The notes: a model not told the origin generated them from the sequence alone. A DNA stretch of 38,995 bases from a virus (IMGVR_UViG_3300044630_005613:1-38995), one strand, 5' to 3'; numbered from the stretch's first letter, positions 7,063-15,053 are shown. Numbers and translations are program-made.

Positions 7063-8916
7063 ATGTCAGGTAGTTATTTTCAGCCAATAAAAAGAGAGTT
7101 TTTAAACCTGAGTGGTGGTACCGTTACAGGCGAAACTGCTTTTACAAGTGGATTAACAATAATAAATGGTAATGTAGGTATTGGCACATCAACACCAGAA
7201 ACTACATTACAAGTTTTAGCGCCAACCGCTCTATTGGCAGAAGAAATATCCAGATTTGGTATTTCAGGCGTTACTGGTAGTTCGGTAAGTATTATAAATG
7301 CAACTTCAGCCTCTGGACAATTTAATCCCGCTTTACTGAGTATCAATAGTGAAACTAATCGTCAAGCATTTTTATTTTATGGCGTTGGAGGTTTAGACAC
7401 AGGAACGAATCCAATCAGTACTTTCGACTCTAGAATTGTAACATCAGGAAGTAGTTATCCAAATTATGGTTGGAGTGCAGCAACTACAAGACCACTTTTC
7501 AGATGGGCTAACAATGGGTCAGCTCAAATGACAATGTCTGCAAACGGTAATTTGGGTATTGGGACAGCAACACCTACTGAAAAACTAGAAGTTAACGGAA
7601 CTTATGGTAGGGTTTTCAATCGTTTAGATACGACTGGGACTACATCAGTAACACTTACAGGTCAATCTAGCGGTATTACAGTTTTCGAAGCTGGATCAAC
7701 AGATGTTGGTCATATTTATATGGGTGTTAGAGGAAAAGATAACACATTAAATCCAGGTTTTGGTAAGGTAGGTGATTCTTTTATGTATTCATCAATAGCG
7801 AGTAATGGCTTAAATATACTTAGTGCAAATGGCGTAGAGACAGACGATTATATTAGATTTTATGCTGGAAGATTGTATGTTTCAGGTTCAACTATTTTAA
7901 CTCCCGATATTCATATCCAAGGAAGTGGTTCAACAAGAGGTAATATAGGTATTGGCACAGCAAATCCTACTCAAAAATTACACATTAGTGGAAACACTAG
8001 AGTGTTAGTGCTCGAAGGTTCTGATCATGTTTATCAAGAGTTTTATCCTCAATCAATGTCTGGTGGTAGATTTGGTTGGATTGGATATGGCTCTTCTGGT
8101 ACTACTGATTTTAGAGTTTGGAATCAACCTATAGGGGGTAGATTATTGTTTGGAACTGAGAATAATCTTAGAATGACAATAAATGGTGATGGCAATGTTG
8201 GTATTGGTGTTGGAGCAGCACTGCCAACAGCAAAGTTACATATAAACAATACCACAACAGGAGCAACATTCTTAGTTGAAGATTCATCAAACCCTGATTC
8301 AACACCATTTATAATTGATACGAGCGGTAATGTAGGTATAGGAACAACCACGCCGTCCACTTTATTAGATGTGCAAGGATCTAATAGCACTTACTTTAGG
8401 TTCTCACCAACCACAAGTGGTGGTAGAGTACTATTGAGTGGTGCCACAGGTACAACTTCATCGCCTGCATATGTAATTACAGTTCCTATTTCATCAGAAT
8501 CTTCATTAACTGCTGACGCTCAGTTTGGGGTAATTTCCTTTGAAAATACTAGCAATCTGATTTTTGGTAAGCCAGGTGACACCTATATTAGGTCGTCTAG
8601 TAGAGGTAATGGTTTAAATTTAATTACATCACCACTTGCAGAAACTGGTACAACTGAAGATTATATTAGATTTTATGCGGGACAAAACGCTTCAGGAACC
8701 ACTCCTGATATGCATATTCAAGGGACAGGAACAACAAGAGGATTTGTCGGTATTGGTACAGCAACACCTAATCGACCACTTCATGTCAGAGATGTTATGC
8801 GTCTTGAGCCAAGAAGCACGGACCCTTCCGATCCTGCTGAGGGAGATATTTATTTTGACTCAACACTCAAGAAACTAAGAGTATTCGATGGTACAACGTG
8901 GCAAAATTGCTGGTAA
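7063..8916 (+). CDS. Tail fibre protein with VGIGTxxP repeats
   Basis: This 617-residue protein is a probable fibre or adhesin. It has a short N-terminal attachment region (SYFQPIKREFLNLSGGTV) and six copies of a G-N-[VIL]-G-I-G-type module (for example GNVGIGTSTPETTLQV). The module is found in many fibre proteins of Bacteroidota and their phages, and folds as trimeric beta structure. A longer module of about 70 residues, containing DYIRFYAG and a D-x-H-I-Q-G motif, occurs twice (near 7770-8000 and 8570-8790). The C-terminus ends with PAEGDIYFDSTLKKLRVFDG and TTWQNCW. No C-terminal S74 autocleavage chaperone is present. It converges on the reverse-strand gene at 8931, with only 14 bases between the stops. 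Confidence 0.85.
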   Translation: MSGSYFQPIKREFLNLSGGTVTGETAFTSGLTIINGNVGIGTSTPETTLQVLAPTALLAEEISRFGISGVTGSSVSIINATSASGQFNPALLSINSETNRQAFLFYGVGGLDTGTNPISTFDSRIVTSGSSYPNYGWSAATTRPLFRWANNGSAQMTMSANGNLGIGTATPTEKLEVNGTYGRVFNRLDTTGTTSVTLTGQSSGITVFEAGSTDVGHIYMGVRGKDNTLNPGFGKVGDSFMYSSIASNGLNILSANGVETDDYIRFYAGRLYVSGSTILTPDIHIQGSGSTRGNIGIGTANPTQKLHISGNTRVLVLEGSDHVYQEFYPQSMSGGRFGWIGYGSSGTTDFRVWNQPIGGRLLFGTENNLRMTINGDGNVGIGVGAALPTAKLHINNTTTGATFLVEDSSNPDSTPFIIDTSGNVGIGTTTPSTLLDVQGSNSTYFRFSPTTSGGRVLLSGATGTTSSPAYVITVPISSESSLTADAQFGVISFENTSNLIFGKPGDTYIRSSSRGNGLNLITSPLAETGTTEDYIRFYAGQNASGTTPDMHIQGTGTTRGFVGIGTATPNRPLHVRDVMRLEPRSTDPSDPAEGDIYFDSTLKKLRVFDGTTWQNCW

Positions 8917-8930
8917 CAAAAATATTTGTA

Positions 8931-9290
8931 TCAATAAGGATTCACATCATTCTCAATCTCAACTCTAATAGCACCTATTTGAGGAATAGACATTCTATTC
9001 CCATTTGCATATATCAATTGAAATTCAGCATCAAATAACCCAGAATCACTAGTATCTTCAGCTTCCCAATTGTATTGAATAACTCCTCCACTATAAGAAA
9101 CAATTTGTGCATTTTTGGCCATAATTTTAATATCACCACAAGAATTTTTCATTGTGAAAGTTGCGCTTGATACGCCAGTTAAATCAAAAGGAATTCTACT
9201 TCCCAAACAACTCCTGTCTATAAGTTGCATTTTAAGAACGGGTAATGTATCGTTTCTCTTAAGGTGAAATTCATTATTATTTCCTGCCAT
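8931..9290 (-). CDS. BppU-like N-terminal domain protein (baseplate/fibre)
   Basis: This 119-residue protein matches the pattern of the BppU N-terminal domain family: LKRNDTLPVLKMQLID near the start, FDLTGVSSATFTM next, then YNWEAEDTSDSGLFDAEFQL and IPQIGAIRVEIENDV. In lactococcal phages BppU anchors receptor-binding proteins to the baseplate. Many phages carry the domain alone as a small fibre or baseplate accessory protein. It is the last gene of a reverse-strand trio that includes the tail tube, and has a TATTTAT-type box just upstream (9299-9308). A role as a fibre connector next to the fibre gene is inferred from this context. Confidence 0.65.
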   Translation of the reverse strand: MAGNNNEFHLKRNDTLPVLKMQLIDRSCLGSRIPFDLTGVSSATFTMKNSCGDIKIMAKNAQIVSYSGGVIQYNWEAEDTSDSGLFDAEFQLIYANGNRMSIPQIGAIRVEIENDVNPY

Positions 9291-9298
9291 CTTTTTTA

Positions 9299-9308
9299 AT
9301 ATAAATAG
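9299..9308 (-). promoter_or_regulatory. Late-promoter-like box CTATTTATAT, reverse strand
   Basis: On the reverse strand CTATTTATAT starts 18 bases before the ATG of the gene ending at 9290. It follows the box-before-gene rule on the opposite strand, which argues that the motif is directional and functional rather than A/T background. Confidence 0.55.
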
Positions 9309-9309
9309 A

Positions 9310-9696
9310 TTATAATATCTCTATTTCTAGTGTGTTTGATAATATTTCTATAGAAATTTCACCAGAAGGCCCACTTTGATTGTTTAATCTAAACCTAGTT
9401 GTCAATTTCTTTTCAGGAGCACTATTTGTATATTGAATATACCAAACCAAATCATAGGTTACATCTGTTGCATATAGTGTTGGGTTGAGATTTGTGTAAT
9501 ATATTCCAGTCTCTTCTTGCACAATAGGAGTATTGCTTTCTATTAATGTTGCAGATTCATTTCCGTTCAATCCAGCGACATAAGAACTAGCAGCTATTGA
9601 AGTTGGGTCAAAAAGATTATATGATTGTGTTGTTCCAGTCGGCGTTGCCGTAAGTGAAACATAATAAATTTTCCTATACAATCTTATTTCTCCCAT
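9310..9696 (-). CDS. Small beta-rich protein, probable fibre/baseplate accessory
   Basis: This 128-residue protein is not assigned to a family. Composition is rich in Thr, Ser, Asn, Tyr and Ile, with a YDLVWYIQYTNSAPEKKL segment that looks like the middle strands of an immunoglobulin-like or BppU-like sandwich. It has no membrane segment. It lies between the tail tube terminator and the BppU-like gene on the reverse strand, so it is probably a virion accessory protein. Its leader contains TATATAAAATAATATGG, nearly the same as the leader of the unrelated-looking beta-rich gene at 10488, suggesting shared control. Confidence 0.65.
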   Translation of the reverse strand: MGEIRLYRKIYYVSLTATPTGTTQSYNLFDPTSIAASSYVAGLNGNESATLIESNTPIVQEETGIYYTNLNPTLYATDVTYDLVWYIQYTNSAPEKKLTTRFRLNNQSGPSGEISIEILSNTLEIEIL

Positions 9697-9708
9697 ATTA
9701 TTTTATAT

Positions 9709-9754
9709 AAAAAATCCTTGGAACATTATATTAAAAATACAACACCCCAAGGAT
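9709..9754 (-). terminator. Intrinsic terminator after the tail tube gene
   Basis: Read on the reverse strand, an 8-bp stem ATCCTTGG (9754-9747) with CCAAGGAT (9721-9714) encloses 25 bases and is followed by a run of T residues. It separates the tail tube transcript from the next gene, which starts at 9696. Confidence 0.7.
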
Positions 9755-9773
9755 AAATATGTTTTTTTTGCTA

Positions 9774-10262
9774 TTAGGCGTTTAGTAAGCAGATATCGGG
9801 CTGAAGCGTGATTGTTACCTCTGCAAGGTCGTCAGCACCGTAATCGTAATCACCGAAAGCTGCGTTTGTAATACAACATCCAATCAAAGTCCACTTTTCA
9901 ACTTCAACACCCGTTGGGTCAAGAGCTTTAAGGACAAGATTTTTCTTGTATCCTACAGCGTAACCCATTCTTCCTGTTGCAGATTCGAAATGAAGTCTTA
10001 CCCATTCCATAATCTTTTGAGTTGTAGATGGTCCGATAACGTCAATAAACTTCACCTCGATTGTACCCCACTTAGAACGACCAGCTACCCAAGTACTAGT
10101 GTTCATGTATGGGATCTCTGTACTTCCGATTTCCAATGAAGGTTTTCCTGAGGTTTGAACTAGAAAAGACTCAATTCCCAACTCAGTTGGAAACTCAAGT
10201 ACGAATCTATTTTTTCTTTTTGGTTCCTGTTCAATAGGAACTGGTCTAAACATATCAGCCAT
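9774..10262 (-). CDS. Tail tube protein (T4 gp19-like)
   Basis: This 162-residue protein is the inner tube of the contractile tail. T4 gp19 is 163 residues. The N-terminus has KRKNRFVLEFPTELGIESF, the middle has STWVAGRSKWGTIEVKF, and the second half has KIMEWVRLHFESATGRMGYA, a pattern typical of gp19-type tube subunits. The subunits stack as hexamers inside the sheath encoded at 4267-6951. It is on the reverse strand, unlike the sheath. The leader contains a 13-bp inverted repeat (10269-10308) that includes a TATTTAT box. A strong reverse-strand terminator follows. Confidence 0.9.
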   Translation of the reverse strand: MADMFRPVPIEQEPKRKNRFVLEFPTELGIESFLVQTSGKPSLEIGSTEIPYMNTSTWVAGRSKWGTIEVKFIDVIGPSTTQKIMEWVRLHFESATGRMGYAVGYKKNLVLKALDPTGVEVEKWTLIGCCITNAAFGDYDYGADDLAEVTITLQPDICLLNA

Positions 10263-10268
10263 AGCTAT

Positions 10269-10308
10269 AGTATTTATTTAAGTTTATTTTCCTTTTTAAA
10301 TAAATACT
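10269..10308 (-). promoter_or_regulatory. 13-bp inverted repeat carrying TATTTAT boxes before the tail tube
   Basis: AGTATTTATTTAA at 10269-10281 is perfectly repeated in inverse at 10296-10308, with 14 bases between. The right arm read on the reverse strand gives GTATTTATTT (10307-10298), 45 bases before the tail tube ATG. The left arm gives the same box on the forward strand, pointing toward the gene at 10488. It could be a two-way promoter, an operator, or a hairpin in the tube leader. Confidence 0.5.
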
Positions 10309-10395
10309 TAGAAAAAAATTTTTTTTATTTGGTATTTGCGTTAAAATAATTTCTATGTGGTTAAAATTGGCATATGCATCACAAATAGACATTAA

Positions 10396-10412
10396 TTTGA
10401 TTTTAAATCAAA
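10396..10412. repeat. Short inverted repeat in the divergent intergenic region
   Basis: TTTGATTT (10396-10403) and AAATCAAA (10405-10412) form perfect 8-bp arms around one central T. It lies midway between the divergent tail tube gene and the gene at 10488, where an operator could sit. In A/T-rich DNA a chance origin is also possible. Confidence 0.35.
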
Positions 10413-10428
10413 AATATTTTATTAAAAA

Positions 10429-10438
10429 CTATTTATTT
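10429..10438 (+). promoter_or_regulatory. Late-promoter-like box CTATTTATTT
   Basis: CTATTTATTT lies 59 bases before the ATG at 10488, farther than usual. It is followed by AGGAG at 10441-10445, which is too far from the ATG to act in initiation there. Confidence 0.4.
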
Positions 10439-10487
10439 GTAGGAGTTTCATAGCTTTATTTTTAACAAAATTCTATATAAAATAATT

Positions 10488-10787
10488 ATGGCAGACATAG
10501 GAGAGATAATATACAATCAAGTATTGTCATTGGATGTGGATAATAACCCTATCACAGGAGCAACGTTTGATTACGTCCTTTATTTGGATAATACAATATA
10601 TTCTGGAGGAAACATTAGTTATACGCTTACGGATGATATTAGGAGTATATTTACGTTTTCTTGGTCTGCAGATACATATGGAACTTATCAGTTGTATACA
10701 AAAAATAACAACACAAATATGATTTATATATCTGATATTGTTAATGTGAAACCATCAATAGATACGAGCATATACATAGGTCTGTAA
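10488..10787 (+). CDS. Small beta-rich protein, probable virion accessory
   Basis: This 99-residue protein has no recognised family. It reads as one immunoglobulin-like or carboxypeptidase-regulatory-like beta domain: LSLDVDNNPITGATFDYVLY, then SWSADTYGTYQLY, then YISDIVNVKP. There is no signal peptide or membrane segment. It occupies the place before the large terminase where T4 encodes the small terminase gp16, but its beta-rich composition does not fit a small terminase. The leader TATATAAAATAATTATGG is shared with the gene starting at 9696 on the other strand. A fibre or decoration role is inferred. Confidence 0.65.
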   Translation: MADIGEIIYNQVLSLDVDNNPITGATFDYVLYLDNTIYSGGNISYTLTDDIRSIFTFSWSADTYGTYQLYTKNNNTNMIYISDIVNVKPSIDTSIYIGL

Positions 10788-10803
10788 TTAGAAAATAAAT
10801 AAT

Positions 10804-10832
10804 TATAAGCTATTTATTAAAGAAAGCTTATA
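10804..10832 (+). promoter_or_regulatory. Late-promoter-like box framed by an inverted repeat, before terminase
   Basis: CTATTTATTA at 10810-10819 begins 27 bases before the terminase ATG. It sits inside an 8-bp perfect inverted repeat, TATAAGCT (10804-10811) and AGCTTATA (10825-10832). A regulator bound there would cover the promoter, or the right part could lie in a short leader. Confidence 0.5.
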
Positions 10833-10836
10833 GTCA

Positions 10837-12558
10837 ATGACTGCAGAATATATATTACAAGAGCGTATAAAGTGCGCCAAAAGTCCTGTTTATTTTTTTA
10901 ACAATTACGGCTACGTATTTGACGCTATAGCAAAAAGCGTTAGAAAGATGAAGTGTTTTGAGTATCAAGAAAAGTGCGTTGAAATTTTTCACAAAAACCA
11001 AAATTCAATAATACTTAAATCGAGACAAACAGGTTTATCTGTAATTACAGCAGGTTATGTCGCTTGGAGATTAATGTTTAGATATGATGAGAAGATATTA
11101 ATTATTGCCAATGACGGAGCAGGAGCTAAAAGGTTTTTAGCCACTGTTAAACAGTTTGTCGAACATACCCCTTCATGGCTTCAGCCTGAATCTATAGTAA
11201 CAAACAACCAAACAAAATTAGAATTTTCTAATAAGTCTTGGGTTGAAGCAAAAGCAAGTAGTCCCAATGCAGGTCGTGGGGAATCTTTAACAATGCTTGT
11301 TCTTGATGAGACTGCCTTTATTAAAGATGCTGAAGCAATTTGGATGGCGGCTGGTATGGCACTTTCTGCTACAAAAGGTAAATGTATAATGATTTCAACT
11401 CCGAATGGTACAGGTAATTTATATCATAAAACTTGGGTGGGCACAACCAATAAGAAGAATGACTTTATTCCTTTAACTGTACATTGGACACAAAACCCTC
11501 AATCATCTGTAGGTTTACAAATAAATAAAAATATTAACGGAGAAGAGTTTCCTTGGAGTCCTTGGTATGAAGAGCAGTGTAGAAGAATGAGTTACGATAG
11601 CGTTAAAATTGCGCAAGAGCTTGATTTATCATTCGAAGGTTCGAAATACCTTGTGATTGAACAACAACTCATCGATAAATATGAAAAGAGAGTAAGAGAT
11701 CAAAGACCGAATTTTTATATTAAATATGATTTTAATCTTAAGGGAACACCTGAGTCAGGAAGTTTTATTATAGATGAAACCGCTTTCTATGTTTGGAAAA
11801 GACCTGAAGAAGGGAAGAATTATATTGTTGGATGTGACGTTGCCCGTGGAGATGGAAAAGATTTCTCTACAATTCAAGTTTTAGATGCTGAAACACTAGA
11901 GCAGGTTGCGGAATATAGAGATAAAATTGGAGTGGATTTATTTCCATACTTAATTGATTGGGTTGGTAGGGCTTATAATAACGCATACCTAGTTGTCGAA
12001 TGTAACTCTTTCGGTATGCACGTTGCTTTGACACTAAGGGATGCGCTCCAATATAAGAAGATGTTCTTCTCTAAAAATATCCAAGATATTCACGTTAGAC
12101 CTTTCGATTATAAGATTAATGAGGGAACTGAAATTCCAGGATTTCAAACAACAATGAAAACAAGACCTCTTATTGTTGCGGCGATTATACAACACATGAG
12201 AGAAAACAATCTGATTCTGCATTCTCCACGACTTACTGCTGAATTTTCAACATTCGTTATGATTAATAATAAGCCTCAGCACGAGCCTGGATTTCATGAC
12301 GACTTAATATTTGGTTTAGGATTGGCGTTGTATGTAAGAGATAATGAATACAACAATATCATTGCAACAGATGGTCTTTATAAATCAATGCTTGGCGCTA
12401 TATCATTTAGCTCAAATAATATGATGGGTAAAATAGAGCACAACGGGCAAGGTGGCAGAAAAGATATTGAAGTGCCAGATGGCGGAAGTGGCTTGTTTAT
12501 GGGCTCATCGTTCACGCAATCAGATGATGATGATTTAGATTGGCTTCTAAAGCCTTAA
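10837..12558 (+). CDS. Terminase large subunit (T4 gp17-like)
   Basis: This 573-residue protein is the DNA-packaging motor and headful nuclease. The ATPase half shows a Walker A-type KSRQTGLS at residues 61-68, a Walker B ending in VLDE with D157 and E158, and the coupling motif around MISTPNGTGN. The RNase H-like nuclease half shows acidic residues in VGCDVARGDGKD (D334), VVECNS (E about 389) and FHDDLIFG near residue 488. T4 gp17 is 610 residues, so this is full length. It is expected to dock on the portal encoded next at 12608-14794. No small terminase gene is recognised nearby. No Shine-Dalgarno is present; the promoter-like box is inside an inverted repeat. Confidence 0.95.
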   Translation: MTAEYILQERIKCAKSPVYFFNNYGYVFDAIAKSVRKMKCFEYQEKCVEIFHKNQNSIILKSRQTGLSVITAGYVAWRLMFRYDEKILIIANDGAGAKRFLATVKQFVEHTPSWLQPESIVTNNQTKLEFSNKSWVEAKASSPNAGRGESLTMLVLDETAFIKDAEAIWMAAGMALSATKGKCIMISTPNGTGNLYHKTWVGTTNKKNDFIPLTVHWTQNPQSSVGLQINKNINGEEFPWSPWYEEQCRRMSYDSVKIAQELDLSFEGSKYLVIEQQLIDKYEKRVRDQRPNFYIKYDFNLKGTPESGSFIIDETAFYVWKRPEEGKNYIVGCDVARGDGKDFSTIQVLDAETLEQVAEYRDKIGVDLFPYLIDWVGRAYNNAYLVVECNSFGMHVALTLRDALQYKKMFFSKNIQDIHVRPFDYKINEGTEIPGFQTTMKTRPLIVAAIIQHMRENNLILHSPRLTAEFSTFVMINNKPQHEPGFHDDLIFGLGLALYVRDNEYNNIIATDGLYKSMLGAISFSSNNMMGKIEHNGQGGRKDIEVPDGGSGLFMGSSFTQSDDDDLDWLLKP

Positions 12559-12607
12559 AAAGTTGATTTTGACAACATAATTACTTATATTTAAAAAAAT
12601 AGATAAA

Positions 12608-14794
12608 ATGGCTGAAGATAAAAAACCACAAAGTATATTCCAAGGAGTTGTGGATGCGATAAATGGAGGGAAAAAGAAAACCCCTACAGCACCTGCTTCT
12701 GCGCAGTTTGCTCCAAATAAATCAGATGGTTTAATCAATAGTGAAAGTCCAATTGAAGAAATGCAACAGCAATTTTTAGATTGGCAGGTTAATAAAATTG
12801 CACACAACCTTTACACGAGATCAATATATTTTGACACAGACAGACTTAGTGCATACCAGGATTTTAGAGCCATGGATATGTCTCCTGAAATTGCAGCGGC
12901 GCTTAATATTATTAGAGATGAGTGTCTTACAAGAAGTGAAAAAGGTAACATTCTTGAAATTTATTCAGAAAATTCTAGAGTAAAAGAAATTCTAAAAGAT
13001 TTATTTGGGAATAGAATCAATGTTGACTACAATCTTAAACTTTGGATTCGTGATTTAGTTAAATACGGAGATTATTTTGTATTCCTAGAAATTGATAAAA
13101 CAGAAGGTATTTATAACTTTCTTTCTTTACCTGTTGAAGAAATTCACAGAGAAGAAGCTTATGACGGAAATCCTGAAAGTGTAAGATTCCGTTGGGAAAC
13201 AATGGGTATGTATTTTGAAGATTGGCAAGTTGCTCACTTTAGAATGCTAGAAGACACAAAGAAATTACCTTATGGACGTTCTATTTTAGATCCTGCTAGA
13301 AAACTTTGGAAACAATTGCAGTTAGCGGAGGATTCTATGCTTGTTTATCGTATCACAAGAGCACCAGAAAGAAGAGTTTTTTATATTGAGGTTGGTAACT
13401 TAGGTGATCAAGATGTACAAGGGTATATGATGAAAATTCAAAACCAAATCAAGAAACAACCTGTTGTCGATTCTAGAAATGGTCAATATAACCTAAAGTA
13501 CGATCCAATGAATATCACGGAAGATTACTTCATTCCTATTAGGGGTGATAAATCTTCAAAGATTGATACATTGCCAGGTGCATCTAATATGGGTGATATC
13601 CAAGATATAGAATACCTTCAAAATAAACTTTTTGCATCTCTTCAAGTTCCTAAGGCATATTTGAACTATGCGGAGAACTTACCAGGGGGCTCAACACTTT
13701 CTCAGGCAGATTTGAGGTTCTCTAGAACAATAAACTCAATCCAAGAAGTTATCTTGTTGGAGCTTAGAAGAATTGCAAATATTCACCTTTTCTTCTCAGG
13801 ATTGAAAGATGAAATTGACAACTTTACATTAACGCTTACAAACCCTTCCACTCAGCAAGAGTTGTTGAAATTGGAAACAATGAAAGCGAGAATGGAAGTG
13901 TTTAAAGAAATGTATTCTTCTGAATCAAACTCTCCTGTTTCATATACTTGGGCGATGGAAAATGTTCTTGGATTCTCCAAGGCTGAAATTAAACTCATAC
14001 TGAAACAGAAGAAAGTTGAGAAGAAAATATTTGCTGAAATCGATGCATCGGTTGAGACATACAAGAAAATTGGATTGTTCAAAGAACTTGATGATAGATA
14101 TGAACTTCCAGGTGCAGCGCCTGCGGGTGCAGCCTCTACAGGAGAGGAATCTGCCGCAGGCGGTGGCGGCGGTGGCGGAGCCGCAGGTGGAATGGGTAAT
14201 ATGGAACTTGGAAGTCAACTTGGTGGAATGGACGCAGGTGGTGGCGAAGCAGCTCCTGAGGCAGGTGGTGCACCTGAAGCAGGTGGTGCTGAAGAAGTTC
14301 CGTTAGCAGAGAATAGAATAGTAAAAATAAAAAGAGTTTTAGCTGAATCAGATAGAAACGCTGACGATTTATTATTAGATTTGCTTGGTGATACAGATGA
14401 TGCTCCAACTTTGGCTGAAAGAGAAGAAAGTGAAAATAAACTACTTCACCAAAACAAAAAATTGAATTACAAAATTCAAAAGATGATTGAGAATATTCAG
14501 ACTAGTTTGGACGATACAAAGAAAGAGGAGAGAGACGAGAACGAGAAAAAATTCCAAGAGATTAAAACTAAAAATACTTTGTTTGAAAGAAGTGGAATGG
14601 TAATTGACAGAACTAATAGTATGTTTAAACACTTAGAAGAGATGATGAGCGGAAATAAAGTGTCTGGTTTTGATGTTGAAAAAATGGATATTATAAACGA
14701 AGAATTTGTAGAGGAAATTGAGCTGAATGAAGAAATCATAGAAGATGTAAATGAAATTCCAAACGAAGATTCAGAAGATAAAACAGAAGAGTAA
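12608..14794 (+). CDS. Portal protein (T4 gp20-like) with long C-terminal extension
   Basis: This 728-residue protein is the portal at the head vertex, through which terminase drives DNA. Residues 1-500 carry the T4-type portal pattern: RSIYFDTDRLSAYQDFRAMD, then PEIAAALNIIRDECLT, then the YGRSILDPARKLWKQLQLAEDS helix and AYLNYAENLPGGSTLSQADL. T4 gp20 is 524 residues. Beyond that lies a Gly/Ala/Glu-rich linker (about residues 501-565, encoded by locally GC-rich DNA) and then a charged, probably coiled-coil domain that ends very acidic. Such a tail could interact with scaffold inside the prohead. The next gene overlaps by one base (TAATG), indicating translational coupling. Confidence 0.92.
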   Translation: MAEDKKPQSIFQGVVDAINGGKKKTPTAPASAQFAPNKSDGLINSESPIEEMQQQFLDWQVNKIAHNLYTRSIYFDTDRLSAYQDFRAMDMSPEIAAALNIIRDECLTRSEKGNILEIYSENSRVKEILKDLFGNRINVDYNLKLWIRDLVKYGDYFVFLEIDKTEGIYNFLSLPVEEIHREEAYDGNPESVRFRWETMGMYFEDWQVAHFRMLEDTKKLPYGRSILDPARKLWKQLQLAEDSMLVYRITRAPERRVFYIEVGNLGDQDVQGYMMKIQNQIKKQPVVDSRNGQYNLKYDPMNITEDYFIPIRGDKSSKIDTLPGASNMGDIQDIEYLQNKLFASLQVPKAYLNYAENLPGGSTLSQADLRFSRTINSIQEVILLELRRIANIHLFFSGLKDEIDNFTLTLTNPSTQQELLKLETMKARMEVFKEMYSSESNSPVSYTWAMENVLGFSKAEIKLILKQKKVEKKIFAEIDASVETYKKIGLFKELDDRYELPGAAPAGAASTGEESAAGGGGGGGAAGGMGNMELGSQLGGMDAGGGEAAPEAGGAPEAGGAEEVPLAENRIVKIKRVLAESDRNADDLLLDLLGDTDDAPTLAEREESENKLLHQNKKLNYKIQKMIENIQTSLDDTKKEERDENEKKFQEIKTKNTLFERSGMVIDRTNSMFKHLEEMMSGNKVSGFDVEKMDIINEEFVEEIELNEEIIEDVNEIPNEDSEDKTEE

Positions 14795-15039
14795 TGGAAA
14801 AATATCCAGGTTGGCTAAATGTAAACGATACCCACAAAATAAAAAAAGATTTTGCTGAGTTGAAAGCTATTCTTGATGAAATAGAAAGTGATATAAATGC
14901 TTTCTTAGGACACAAAAAGACTAAGTATAAAGGCAAGAGAGCGAGAAAAAAATTAGCCCTATTGAAGAATGAACTAATACCAAATATTTCTAGAAAAATA
15001 TTAAAAACAAAACAAGATTATGAAAGTGACTACTCCTAG
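14794..15039 (+). CDS. Small basic protein coupled to the portal gene
   Basis: This 81-residue protein is not recognised. It is helical and Lys-rich, with a strongly basic stretch KKTKYKGKRARKKLALLK. Its ATG overlaps the portal stop codon (TAATG), so it is probably translated by re-initiation in a fixed ratio to the portal. T4 places the small prohead-core gene 67 just after the portal gene, but gp67 is acidic, so the comparison is only positional. The TAG stop codon lies inside the stem of the terminator at 15023-15052. Confidence 0.8.
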   Translation: MEKYPGWLNVNDTHKIKKDFAELKAILDEIESDINAFLGHKKTKYKGKRARKKLALLKNELIPNISRKILKTKQDYESDYS

Positions 15040-15052
15040 TCACTTTTTTTTT
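15023..15052 (+). terminator. Strong intrinsic terminator ending the terminase-portal unit
   Basis: A perfect 10-bp stem, AAAGTGACTA (15023-15032) with TAGTCACTTT (15037-15046), encloses a 4-base CTCC loop and runs into T residues through 15052. The last stop codon of the upstream gene is within the stem. It isolates the virion unit from the polymerase gene. Confidence 0.9.
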
Positions 15053-15053
15053 G

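Noticed and set aside
7063-8916. A C-terminal S74 peptidase chaperone on the fibre
   Set aside because: VGIGT fibres often end in that domain, but this protein ends shortly after the last module with a short DGTTWQNCW end and no Ser-Lys catalytic region.
12559-12607. A promoter box or terminator between terminase and portal
   Set aside because: Only a weak four-base GTTG/CAAC hairpin without a T-run and an imperfect A/T stretch are present. Co-transcription is simpler.
14016-14306. Forward and reverse frames in the Gly-rich part of the portal gene
   Set aside because: GC-rich Gly/Ala codons remove stops in other frames. The products are Gln/Arg/His-rich and without pattern; the portal frame is continuous.
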